A DNA stretch of 64,000 bases from Saccoglossus kowalevskii. Taxonomy: Eukaryota > Hemichordata > Enteropneusta > Harrimaniidae. How positions within the stretch are numbered: the first letter of the stretch is position 1; each line of letters opens with the position of its first letter. This document shows, piece by piece, positions 30,410-42,546 of this stretch. The notes under the pieces were generated by a model that did not search any database, had not been told where the DNA came from, and was given only the letters and a program-made list of their open reading frames with translations. The stretch covers positions 109,037 through 173,036 of the forward strand of contig NW_003125897.1 of NCBI RefSeq assembly GCF_000003605.2. Direction: 5' to 3'. Made by a program: the position numbers and the translations under genes.

Positions 30410-31199
30410 ACTATATAGATATGTTTGGGTTCTGGAAGAAATACCACACGCATATATTCATGAATACCAGGGAAATTTCCGTTGACGAAATTACACGCTA
30501 TACTCGGAAATTCCGTGACGAATCACTAGACAACCTGAAGCTATTATTAGAAAGCGTTTGCAGTGATAACATTCTGGAAAAAAACTATTAAAGCATGGCT
30601 TTAGAGGACATTATTATTGAAACATGTATATCAAATATAGTTTAATTTGATATTGACCTGATAATATATGCATCCCTGTATATATGTTTCGTTTACGAAA
30701 ACACTTAAAATAATGCCCAAACAGCACATCATACATATTATTATATATATTTATATATTAACCATACATTTCGCCGGTTGTTCCATTTTTTGAAAAATAC
30801 TATACTGTATTTTCCTGGGCACACTTTTATAAATAAACTGATATGACTATACTACTAGATGTGAAGCTCGTTGAAACACTCATGTCGTTTTTTGTGTTTT
30901 GGCAGAGATCCAATATAGCTGGTTTGGACCAGTTTGACTGATGTGTCACTTACGCTGTTTCATGGCCGGAAAGTCTTTAATTGTAAATGTTAATAAACAA
31001 CATCCTCGTTAAATATGTATTGTGATAGCTTGGTTTAGTGACTCATACGTATTATTTCTTCTTACTTTAAAGCTCGTACAAATATAATATGTTGGTGCAG
31101 TCTCTTCATACCTGACGTCGATTTGTTTCAGTTCTGAGTATATTCGTAAACATACTCTATACGTCTTGGTTGCTGATACAGAATATGTTATTTCAGGAT

Positions 31200-31580
31200 G
31201 CGAAAATGACCGACAGGAAAAAATGACCGACAAGCTACCATTTCCCAAATCACTTTGTGTTAAACGTTGCCTGGAATGTAACCACATTATCATTTTTTTT
31301 TCAGATCCACAATGGCCGACAAACCACCATACACTCTAACAATGGCTGCCGTTCGAATGGCAAATACAAATTTGAATGTTACGGTATTTAGTCCTTGGCC
31401 GCCATATTTATTCGTTGTATCCTTATATGAGGCTGAAATGGTTGAAGCAGGAGGAATAGGTGAACTAGGTAACCGTGGCACAGTTTGGCAGTCTGGCCAT
31501 GTATCGCTGATGACTCACGCTTCAAAGCGATGAGTCAAATCGTTGCAATTCGTTTTTTTTATTCAACCTCCTTAGACAAC
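31200..31580 (+). repeat. Array repeat unit (copy B, unit 1)
   Basis: Partner of 23275-23660. AATGGCCGACAAACCACCAT at 31311 is preceded by a T9 CAG tract. The 200 bases after the ATG align to copy A without indels, but many differences change amino acids. Confidence 0.8.
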
Positions 31581-31964
31581 GTTGACTGACACGCATCTGA
31601 CCTCTCATACCAGCCAGTTTTTATGTGTGTAAAGGCATTCACATTTGAAATAGGATATGAATCGGCACACATCGACTTGAGGGAACGCCCACACAGGCCT
31701 TTAGTCAGCCGTGATTTTACCTCCGTCTCCGTTACATAAATATTTCAAATGCCTACATAATCAACACGACGTGTAGAGGCGTACGAACATTGAGATTACC
31801 AAGCCTAATTTGGCAAGGATCCAAAATAACTAGCATAGACCACATGTTTTTGGTTTTGATTGCCTTGTCCGATTGCCACATATACCCTTTCGTTTAAGCG
31901 TGAGGTCGGCCGTTTCGTGAACAGAGCCCATACCTCCCAGACTCTTAATTAAAGCTTTGCTGAA

Positions 31965-32400
31965 TAGAATATATTGTTTCACAATGTCATTTCGAAAACG
32001 ACCGATTGGCGACCATTTTCTTTTATTCGAATGTCCCTCCCTATTCGTCATTTCGACGAATGTGTAATGGAGTCTTTAATAGAGTCTGCCATTACCGATT
32101 ATGGACACTTGGGTTTAGACAGTGGATGCAATTTGAATGTGGCGGTATTCAGTTTTTTGTCGCCATATTCTCCGTATACTAATTGAGACTGAGTGGACGT
32201 CGCCTCCAAATAAACACTGGGTAATCATGGTAACCTTGTCGGCATATTGTGATGACTCATATACTAAATTGATGAGTCATTATTGCAATTCATTCTTCTT
32301 CAGCGTCTGACTGACCCCGGGCTCTTTTGCTTATTCAATGAAAAATACACAATGTAGTATGTTTGAACAGGTTTGTGTCGTTACATGACACGACGTGTAT
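31965..32400 (+). repeat. Array repeat unit (copy B, unit 2)
   Basis: Partner of 24085-24560, with TTTAGACAGTGGATGCAATT, GTAATCATGGTAACC, GATGAGTCAT and ACATGACACGACGTG in the same order. Confidence 0.8.
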
Positions 32401-34318
32401 TTTCAGAGTAATCAGAAAACGAGATATAATACTTTGGCATTCTGCTACTCTGTCTGTCCATGCGTCCGCCCGTCTGGCGTGCTGTGTATCACTCATATCA
32501 CGGGCTTATGTCTATTATTTATTTAATTATTTATTTGTTGCAACTTTTTTGAATCTGGGGCTCAATATTTAATTCCAATACAATAAACATAATTACATAG
32601 GTCACAAATATAATGTGGGATTACATAACATCAGCAAAAATTTAATCAAATTTTAGAATGTATAGCACACAGCATGAGATCTACTGTAACACTGATTTAT
32701 AAGTATCGTCTCACTATTTCCACATAATTATGTAACTGGGTACAGAAATGTTGGAGCTTGTTAGCATTATATCAAACATTTATATGGAAAAATATAATAC
32801 AATTAGCAAAACAAATCAAAACAAATTAAATAAACCAAAATAAAATTCAAATCGGGTTAAAGCTGCACAATCTTGCTTTTTAATAGTGAAATGTATGAAC
32901 TAATGGTTACTGTTTAATATAAACTGTCTCGCCACTGGGGAGCCTATTTAAGGGTCTGTGGCGCCAACGCCAATTCCGTTCCGCTTCGCTTCACACGTCA
33001 TTATTCAATGCGTCTTCCCACCCATGAGTGAGTGCTAGGTGATTGAGATTACTAAGATTGTTTTTACCGAGTGTATCCTTCCATTACTTGCCGTCCTACT
33101 GTGATAATAAACATGCATTGTATAGGTTAGACAGCATGTCTCTCAACAGTATCTTTGTGTTTTGTTATTTGTTGTGTAAATTGCATCTTGGCAAACGGCT
33201 TCACTATAACATAACATGTTTATTGTCATTACCACTCTGCCTGTATATGCTTTGGCGTAAACAACCTGCACCTGGACTGTCTGTAGTTGTTTATTTATGT
33301 AACTTGTAAGACAATGTGTCTGGATGCTGAAATACATCTCATTAAAATTTGCCACACTTGGAAGAAGTATCGCTGCGTGAGAATTTTAGCAGAGATCAAA
33401 CGTAACTGATTTAGACCAGCTTGTTGTTACTGTATCATATATCTATTTTAATACAAGTACTAGTTTGGTGTAATTACGCTGTTTCAAATCTTAAATCTAT
33501 TTCAATACAAGTACCAATATATCTAATACTAGTAATACCATGTTTTGCAATTGACATATACAACGTAACTGGTTAAGACCGGTTTACCGTCACTTCGCTT
33601 TTTCAGGTCATAAATCTATTTTAGTAGAATTATCAACTGTACGATAGCATGTACATATCTATGTTTTGAGTTCATTTCTGCAGGCTCAAGAGAAAAACAG
33701 ATGTATACACGTTTCGCCTGACGGAGTTTAGCGGCACCTACATTACGTAACCACGGCTTAATAAACGTGAATACAAAATGGAAATTGAACACCCTCACTC
33801 AAGCAATGGGGCTGTGATTGAATTAGAGTCCTAGGTTGAACTTCACGATGAACTGTTTCCATGTTTAAATTATTTCAAAGTAGTTGCTCACAATATGTTG
33901 TTATGTTTAGGTTGTTATATAGATTTTTGATCGCCATAAGTTGGGGTCCGTGTAATCCACGTTTTATGTTCACGTATTTTCGAAGTCGGTGCAAGTGTTA
34001 TGTTATAGCTACGCTAGTGCTGATATGCGTTTCGAATGGTTTAATATCCCTAATTTGTAGTTTCATTTGTTTACACGTGTTTTTTTTTTTTAGCTTACGT
34101 GTACACAAGTCACGTCGAATGACTTGATCACAATGGTATTAGTAGTGCTACAAAACAATGCAAATGCAAACAAAGAAATAATTAAAACAGAATGCAATGA
34201 AAACAAATCATATAGTAAAGTAATAGCGTGTGCAACGAGAGCGACCAATGCTATAGATAACATGTGTGTATATAGAAGAGTATAGAAGAAATTTATATAT
34301 CCTAAAGGCCATCATGGT

Positions 34319-35130
34319 ACACGGTGCAACTTTTGTTGCCAACAAATGTTGCAGCTTGTCAGCAACAAAAGTTACATCTTGTGACTGAGTGCAACAACTT
34401 GATTAAAAATGGCGGAAGAATAGTTGTACGGGGTATTCTAAACATGCCATCATGATAGAACACTATACATCCACTATCATACTCACATAGAAACTTCAAT
34501 GACATTTACAGTCCAAATAGGAATATTACTTTTTCCCCAATCAAATATACTCTATTCTACTAATTATATTACAGGTGAATCATTCATCAATCCAAATATA
34601 TCTATATAAAATAGCACGACAGACTGGCGAATTTAGCGAGAGAACTAATTCGCTAATTTAAGATGTCGCGAATGACATACATTCAAAATGGCGACCAAAC
34701 AACGTCTTTTTCTCCACACACACACACTTTTTAAATAATACAGAAAACGTAATAATCTGGAGCGCTTCCTAATTACACTTGACAGTTTTTCTTTGTTTTT
34801 ATGGAGGTGATAATTGCGAATTTGTTTTGGCAGGCGACAGACAAGTATTGTGAAAATAGGAAATCAACAAAGACAAGAGAGATTCGCTAAACCAACATTT
34901 CGCTATTACGTCATTTTACCACAGTTCGCTAGTTGACATTTTGTAGTCTGTTTTCTATGATCACATGACATCAGGCTATGTATTTGATTGGTCAAGCAAC
35001 AAACTGCAACATGTTGCCAAAAATAGAGCATGTCTTTATTTCAATCATCTTGTTGTTGCAACTTGTTGGCAACAAGTCTGTTTGCATGGTACACGGGCCA
35101 ACTTTTGTTGTCAATAAAAGTTGCCCGTGT
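34319..35130. mobile_element. Inverted-repeat element, copy B
   Basis: Partner of 26300-27125 with the same ACACGGTGCAACTTTTGTTG left end and GTTGCCCGTGT right end, about 812 bp. Its presence in both copies means it inserted before the segmental duplication. Confidence 0.7.
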
Positions 35131-35565
35131 AACACGGAGTTTGAAAACGGTGTACTTCCGGTCAATGGATGCCGTCATTTTGTTTTATGCGAAAATAAAC
35201 AGCTCATTCATGATAAGCCATCTTTAGAATGTTGTTCAATTATAAGGCAATCGTCTTCTGGCAACGGACTGAAAATAGTTCGACTTTGAATAGTGTTTCG
35301 GGCCATTTTGATCAGCAGCGACGCGCAGATCGTGCGTGGCGCCATCTTCAATGTCGTTTAACTCACGCGCGAATTAACTAGACACACTCAGTTCACGCAC
35401 TTCAAAGTTCTATGGTTTCGTCAGTTCTATTTTTAGTAAATCAATAAACTACTCGACTGAGCACGCTCGCCAGGCATTGCCTGCTACATATTATTCAATG
35501 CACATGGAAAGGAATGAATGAAATGATAGAAAATACCTTTTAGTACTTTTTGTTTATTCATTCGC

Positions 35566-35853
35566 NNNNNNNNNNNNNNNNNNNNNNNNNNNNNNNNNNN
35601 NNNNNNNNNNNNNNNNNNNNNNNNNNNNNNNNNNNNNNNNNNNNNNNNNNNNNNNNNNNNNNNNNNNNNNNNNNNNNNNNNNNNNNNNNNNNNNNNNNNN
35701 NNNNNNNNNNNNNNNNNNNNNNNNNNNNNNNNNNNNNNNNNNNNNNNNNNNNNNNNNNNNNNNNNNNNNNNNNNNNNNNNNNNNNNNNNNNNNNNNNNNN
35801 NNNNNNNNNNNNNNNNNNNNNNNNNNNNNNNNNNNNNNNNNNNNNNNNNNNNN
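35566..35853. other. Assembly gap
   Basis: A run of 288 N inside copy B, at the position of array unit 3. The matching stretch of copy A is only about 110 bp, so the gap length is an estimate or copy B holds extra sequence here. Confidence 0.99.
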
Positions 35854-36199
35854 AATTCTTTCTTATCTTCGGTGGAATGTGCCGACCCTTAAATAGGGAA
35901 CAATATTTAACCTTTGCACAGCACACCAGTCTGAGTGACACTTTTCTACCCCTGCCTCTGCCCTCCAAATTAATGAAGAATACTATTACAATTCAATGTT
36001 CTTTAAAAGTTATTCAGGGTTGAGTATGATATGATGTGGTCTATATCAGTCCAGTGGTATGTCTGACATCATGGCCATTGATTTTGGAAAATTGTAAAAA
36101 AATGCATGAAATCAAATACGCTGCAATTTGTTTTGATCTATTTGACACGTGACTATTACCTGACTGAGTTGTCTATACCCACCCCGTTTATTGTCTTCT

Positions 36200-36500
36200 G
36201 CATGATGATGGTATTTTGGGTTTAGTAACTGATACACACTGGAATATGACAAAATTCTGTTCGTTACCGCCACATTGAATTCTTTATAAGTATGTATCCA
36301 ATCAGGCACAATAGGTAACCAAGGTAATTGTTAAGCGATGAGTCATATCATTGCAATTTGTTTTGCTTCAAAGTCGAACTGACCCTGGCTGACCCTTTGC
36401 TATATTAAGTCTGTGTTGGTTACCTGACACAGGAGAACTAATCTCAAACATGCACGATAACAGGTTTAAACCAGTTTGAGTCGTCACATGACGCGCAACG
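36200..36500 (+). repeat. Array repeat unit (copy B, unit 4)
   Basis: Partner of 28060-28330: GGTAACCAAGGTAATTG, GATGAGTCATATCATTGCAA, and CAGGTTTAAACCAGTTTGAG. Confidence 0.7.
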
Positions 36501-36769
36501 TTCCATCGATTCAGTTCGACAGTTAACTAAAACAAAAATCGGAAGCTTATCAAAGGAACATCCGGTATCCGGACTTTCTTTGGGTCGGTATGTTACTGGG
36601 TTATGTCTTGACACTATTTTGGCTTATTCAATTAAAAAACACACTATTCATTTGTTAAACTGCACTGATTTTCGCTGTAATGAATAAGGTGTTTGATTTG
36701 GCGGGTAAGCAAATATGATTCATAAGTAGAGACTATTTTAGTTAATATTTGAAACCGTGTATTGTGATA

Positions 36770-37320
36770 GGTATTTTTGATGGTTAAAAACCTTTCACTT
36801 AGGTAACCGGGATTCGGTCGTTTCCACGCTAGGCTGACAAAACACACACAAGCTTCGTTCATGTTCCCAAACGATTCTCTGCCAAGTCCCTGGTTTTCAC
36901 CCGAGACAGCATTAAATCACTCTTTATTTCTTGTCACTCCTTAACCAATTACAATCAGTATAAGAGACTCCAAGGCCTTGCCTTCAAACAAACAACCAAT
37001 CACATGAAAGTTTTACACATCATAATCAATTAATTACTCGTCAAGCTGTCTAGAAAAAACACTTCTATATATTGTCAACACTAACTAATATTGATGGGGT
37101 AATAGTCTCGCACTAACATTCCACAAAGATACCACCTTAGTTAAAATCGCAAACAAAATTGGTTTAGGATTACAGCTACAGTATTGTATCTTAAAAACTG
37201 CAGAGTCATAAGATGTTTTTGGTTGATTTCGACCAGCTCGCCATCTGGTCTTGTCATTAATCTTTATCAGTATATGTCATGGCAACTACTGTCAAACTGA
37301 CTGAAATATAAATCATGATA
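36770..37320. repeat. About 550 bp present only in copy B
   Basis: Copy A runs directly from its ATATTTGAAAACCCTGTATT-like sequence into GAAAACTGGGAATATTTTTT; copy B has about 550 bp between the equivalents. TGATAG occurs at both edges and could be a target duplication. No terminal repeats or coding block could be identified, so it may be an insertion in B or a deletion from A. Confidence 0.55.
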
Positions 37321-38419
37321 GTATCCTGAAAACTGGGAACATTTGAAAAATATTTCTGTCCATGTGTATGCCCGTTTGTGTCAATGATACAATGCATGTT
37401 TTCACTAATACAACGTTTAACATTTTTCTTTAAAAATGGCCCACTGGCGTCCATTTTGATTTATTCATGGGACAGCTGGCGTCGATACGTTATAATTACG
37501 TATACTATAACGGCTGATTAAAATATGAACAAAACATTAAATTCTTGTAATTCATCCATGTAAATGTGGGAGAACTACCCTTGATTAATATGCGTTGAGA
37601 GAGCCCAGCCCTGTAAAAACCTATCGAGTCAGTAGTGTTGGTTACTGATCATCACGCCTAACACTACAATAATTATGACCACAAGTTGCTAGGACGGTTG
37701 CTTGCTAGGATCATTATTCAACATTCAACACATGGGTTTGAGTAATCAGTAACTGAAAGATTTATCATTTCAATGTAGTATGTTCACAGGAATTGATGCA
37801 ATACTGATACACCTGATACTGTACATTTTATTGTAAACTTGTTACACCACTTGTTATATCTATTGACTTATTCTTTATTAGGTGTCACTGTGTCAATATT
37901 TGTTGAAAAAAATTGCAAGTTAGACATACTGTTGCAGACAAAAAATGTGGACACATTTATTATGGATGACCATTTGAAATCATGAGGGATTGTTAAAATA
38001 TTTGCAAGCTAGAAAAGGTGTTGCAGAGAAAAATTGTAAAATGAAAGAAAAATATAAATGTACAGACGAAACACCTTTTTTCCACCTCCAGATTATAAAT
38101 AGTTGAACTCCTTATTAGTAGTAATGGTGATCATTTGTCTGAAGAACAGTTCATGCTTAATTTGATTGGGTATTGATTGTCTGAATCACAGGATATGGCT
38201 CATCAATTGCAATTTTAGTATGGTTTAACACCATTGGCAGTTTCTGTAACTGAAAGACGACAGTGCTGGGATGAATAGGGAATAATAGAGTGTGATTACA
38301 GTTTCACTAATACAGCCATTTGCCCTATTCCATAATAATAGTATTCGCCGAAACTGAAATAATACCTTTCTTCAGGCAATAATTCAAATAGTTGTCGACC
38401 ATATACATATATATTATGG

Positions 38420-38730
38420 GTTTAGAAAGCAAGATAATATGCATGTGACAATATTCAGTGCTTAGACTGCCATATTTAATTCCTTCTATAGTTATATAAA
38501 GCACAAAGAACTGATTCTAAAATCTGAAAATATAGGTAACCAAGGTAACCCTGACACAGCGCGCCAGTGTAAGCACATATCGTGATGACTTGCACACAAA
38601 AGAAAATGATGAGATATGTCACAACAATTTAATGTTCTTCAACATCGGCCTGTTTCATGTCAAATCAATGTAGAAGTGCAGATTTCAGAAAATTGAAAAT
38701 AAAACAGGTTTGAACAAATTTGTGTTATGT
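38420..38730 (+). repeat. Array repeat unit with perfect X-box-like motif
   Basis: Lies just outside copy B. It holds GTAACCAAGGTAAC at 38536-38549, ACACAGCGCGCCAGTGT, ATGTTCTTCAACATCGG and AACAGGTTTGAACAAATTTG. Confidence 0.75.
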
Positions 38731-40418
38731 TGACAGTATGCACGATCTGGTCAATATAATTCTTTATAGTATTTTCAAATTAAATGTGTGGTATCTTTCG
38801 ACCATAATCATAGTGTTTCGATGTAAACAATATATTACAATATATGAAAATAAAATAACGATAGAACCATAGTGTTTCTATGTATACAATGTAACAATAT
38901 ATGAAAATAAAATCACGATAGAACAGTTGACAAATTTGGAGGAGAGAATGAAACACTAAGTCTTGAAACCAAACCGATTTCACAAGGTGATTTAGATTCA
39001 TCCATATATTCACAACGTGAGGACTGCACCACATGTGTAGCCAGAGATAATAGGACTGCTAAGAGAAACACATAATTAATTTCAAAGAGCTGTTTGGGTT
39101 CAACTGTCAAGATCACATCAATGCTTGTAGGTTAAAAGGTTTAATACAGCCTAGACAACAAATGTACATTGCATGCCTAAGTGATTCCCTGTTTAAAAAT
39201 TGTGTCTGGGTCGGGCAGAAAAATCACCAATTCATTGCAAAGAATGGTCAATCAGCGGTTATAAGAGTCAGGAAAAGGCTCAGTCAAAGTAGATGGTTAT
39301 GACCACTGAATTACAGTCAGAGATACCACTATAGAAAATGTAGTGTCATAAATGTTACCAAATAAGCAATAATACTTTGCAACGACTGTGGACTCGAACC
39401 TGCTGAAGATGATGGTATTGTGGCCAGTTAAATACTTGGTTCCTGGTCGAAGACTGGCATTGATGATTAGAAGTACGAAAGGCGTTGATGATGTTTACTT
39501 TGTCGATAAATTTGAAAAAATATTTCACTGCCCCAGCTCCCTCAGGTATATAAATAATTTTGGACATACGGTAGGCCCCCTTAGGCCCAGCCTGAATACA
39601 AATGATTATATTGGGTTAAAAAATGATCTGTGCTTCATATATTTTTATAAGGTATTATGCATATTACTACAACAACTTATACATCATCTGAAAGTTTAGA
39701 TATAGGCAAATAAGATATGCCCTTATATAATATTATAACATGGATTCATCATCATGGATTAACATCGTCAAAATAATAGAATAGCAACAGAATTGTATAA
39801 AAGTTACAAAATAAGAATGATGTACTGCATATGAGTAAAATAAAATACTAGATTTGAAAAAAAGTGGGAAAACTACACTGTACTTGACAATTGTTTTATT
39901 TATACTTCAAAAAAACCCCAAGATATTGGCCGACTACACTTATCTTGACAGATCTTGGAGAACATATCTTAACACCTACTTCTCATTATCAGCGTTATAA
40001 ATGTTCCAAATCTATTTCTACGTCAAACAAATGTTTTATTACAACCAAATTTTACCCCATATCTTGAAAATATCACCTGCTATCTTGGTTGACATCTTAT
40101 AGAGATTGATAAGATTTCAATAAGGGAAGATAATCGAATACAAATTGTCCGTGTTATTGTAACAGAAAATGTTTAATGTGAAATTTAGCTAATATCTTGA
40201 AAACTATGCGTAGAACACACCCAACAATTTGTCTGAGACCCCGAACTGGTTCATATAATCCCCAAGCCTGAAAGAAATTGGATAAAAACTATTTGAGTGA
40301 GTATAACCACACAAACAAACGTTATAACGAGGTCAACCTCAACGACGACGACGAGGACGACGACAGACATTTCCCCCTCATATACATTAATCTCCACCAA
40401 CGATGATACAGACAAGAT

Positions 40419-40860
40419 AAAATTCAAATTCAAATCCGATCAAAACAGTACAGAATCTGGTGCTTTAATAGCTTTCAATATATAGTAATATGAAGTAATT
40501 GTGACTGGTGGAATGAAAACTGTCTCGCCACTGGGGAACCCATTTAATAGGACGTGACGCCAACGTTTCGTTCAGAATTTCTTTGACACGTCATTATTCA
40601 ATGCGTCTACCCACCCAGTGCTGAGCGCGGAATGATCACGTTTACTAGATTGTTCTACGGTACTGATTGTATTTCGCTTTTACTTGCCGCCCTGTTTTAA
40701 TACTAAACATTCATTCTATATAGGTTGTACAGCTTCTCTCTGAGCAGTTTCTTTGAGCTTTTTAATTTCTGCTGTAAACGGCAAACGGCTTCCCTATACA
40801 CTTACTACTGACTGTCATTAAAAACCATGCTGCCTGTATGTGCTTTGGCTTCCACGATAA
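40419..40860 (+). repeat. Three-copy block, third and most diverged copy
   Basis: Shares AAAATTCAAAT, CTGTCTCGCCACTGGGGAAC, ATTATTCAATGCGTCTACCC and GGCAAACGGCTTC with 25001-25430 and its copy B partner. It predates the segmental duplication. Confidence 0.75.
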
Positions 40861-41215
40861 CTGGTTTAAACCGGTTTGCCGTCACTTCGCTGTTTCAGGC
40901 CATAAATCTTTTTTAGTGCAAGTGCTATTATATTCACTTCTCTCACTATATATCTCCGTTAGCAACACGCTGTGTCTGTGTGTTTGTTGGCAGAGATCCA
41001 AAATAACTGGTTTAAACCGGTTTGCCGCCATTTCGCTGCTTTAGACCATAAACCTATTTAGTGCTGTTATATTCACTTCTCTTATTATATATTTGCATTA
41101 ATATATTGCTGTCTCTGATTGTGTTGGCAGAGGTTTACAATCTCTGATTTAGACCGGTTTGCCGTTACTTCCATTCCTTGTTTTGTCGTCCCTGTTTTAG
41201 GTCATAAATCTATAC
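40850..41215 (+). repeat. Three short tandem units with AACTGGTTTAAACCGGTTTG
   Basis: The motif recurs at about 40858, 41006 and, diverged, 41145. Each is followed by GCCGYYAYTTC and a CATAAATCTATTT-like block, and the last two are preceded by TTGGCAGAG. Spacing is about 140-150 bp, so this is a small tandem array of the family's tail block. Confidence 0.75.
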
Positions 41216-41389
41216 AAATCACTGTTCGTTGTCTATAGCTTGGGCCTGCCGCCATGAACATTCAGATCGATAATGGGAACTGTAGTGATACACACAATTT
41301 ATTTATTCATTACACAGATCATTTTGTCGAATGTTCATACATAAAGATCATTTGTTTGTATTCGGGGGAGATTATTTGGTTATTGATTA

Positions 41390-41620
41390 TTTGATTTTAG
41401 ACAGCTTATACACATTTGAATGTGAGTGCATTCAGATCTTGGCCGCCATATTGAATTTACATTTTGGTCATATTGTGCCGATCCATTGAGACAGGTTACC
41501 AAGGCAACCTTGGCACAACACGCCAGTCTGAGTGGCATATTAATCGCCACGACCCATACATCAAGCACGCACAATATCATTAGTTGCATCATTGCAATTC
41601 TATGTTTGTTATCCAGTTAC
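41390..41620 (+). repeat. Array repeat unit with perfect X-box-like motif
   Basis: TTTAGACAGCTTATACAC, TTGGCCGCCATATTGAATTT, GTTACCAAGGCAAC at 41495-41508, and CACAACACGCCAGTCTGAGT, in the family order. Confidence 0.8.
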
Positions 41621-41999
41621 ATAAGGGTGGCCGTAATTGTTAGGATATTCAATTTGTCACGATGGTTATTAGATACAGAAATTGTAAAATTAAAATTGAC
41701 CATACTAATAATTTCTTGACATCACGCGTTTTGGTAGGGTTCCAAGCATAGTGTTATCTTTAAAAAAAAATAAGTATACGATTTAAGATAAAATAATATT
41801 GTCAAGCAAATCAGCTATTTTCATTTGTCGATACAAATATACATCACTGTACTAACTTAAAGTGTTCTTATCTATAGTACGTTCGTTTTGGGCAAATGTT
41901 TACTGTTCCTAACGCATTTTTTCTACGACACCCTCATTTCAAATAATACATGTAATGAATGAATGTATTTAGTGTATTCAGAGGACCGACACAATAATG

Positions 42000-42115
42000 C
42001 TATATTAGGTTACCAAGGTAACTATGATGTAGTGTAGTAGTCCCATCCACTGAGTGATGAGTTATATCACTGTAATTTACTGATCTTCAACATCGGGCTG
42101 ATTCCGATTGACATT
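42000..42115 (+). repeat. Array repeat unit, partial, with perfect X-box-like motif
   Basis: GTTACCAAGGTAAC at 42009-42022, then GTGATGAGTTATATCACTGT and CTTCAACATCGGGCTGA. The upstream blocks are missing or too diverged. Confidence 0.75.
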
Positions 42116-42339
42116 ATATTCACTGTACTCAAAGCTTTATGGTTACTTCAAACAGAAAAAACAAACAAAGAACAAACAAACCGTATATCTCTAAATATTT
42201 GAAACCCCACAGCCTGATTATTTCATATGTGTTATATCTGTTTGTCTATGTATCTGCTCACGTGCCAAGATCGTGCAGTCATTGTGACATGAGGTAACAA
42301 GAGGGAGCTTCCTAAAGTCTCATATATATGTATATATAT

Positions 42340-42546
42340 TGTAAAACATGTCTATTTAGCTAACATGTTATTTTAGCTAATTTAGCTAATCTGTAATTTC
42401 GCTAATTCAAGATGTCGCTAATTTAGAATAAAGTATATTCTCACAATACGATTGTTGGCATTTTAGCTAAATCAAGATTCAGTTAATTCATGCATGGAGT
42501 CAAATTCGCTGAAATGGCATGTAGCTATTTAAACATGTTTTACAGT
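42340..42546. mobile_element. Foldback MITE (CTGTAAAA family)
   Basis: The left end TTGTAAAACATGTCTATTTA pairs with the right end, whose reverse complement is CTGTAAAACATGTTTAAATA. The interior is full of TTAGCTAATTT and TTCGCTAATT motifs. It has no coding capacity. A relative lies at 62438-62642. Confidence 0.7.

Larger units (their letters stand above)
29868..38261 (+). repeat. Segmental duplication, copy B
   Basis: Direct tandem partner of copy A, separated by about 158 bp (29710-29867) of sequence not seen beside either outer end. Copy B is longer because it holds a solo LTR (30156-30409), extra sequence at about 36770-37320 and about 37927-38035, and a gap. Protein-like similarity between frames in the two copies simply reflects this duplication. 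Confidence 0.93.

Noticed and set aside
35550-36023. Frames across the second gap
   Set aside because: Open only because N contains no stops.
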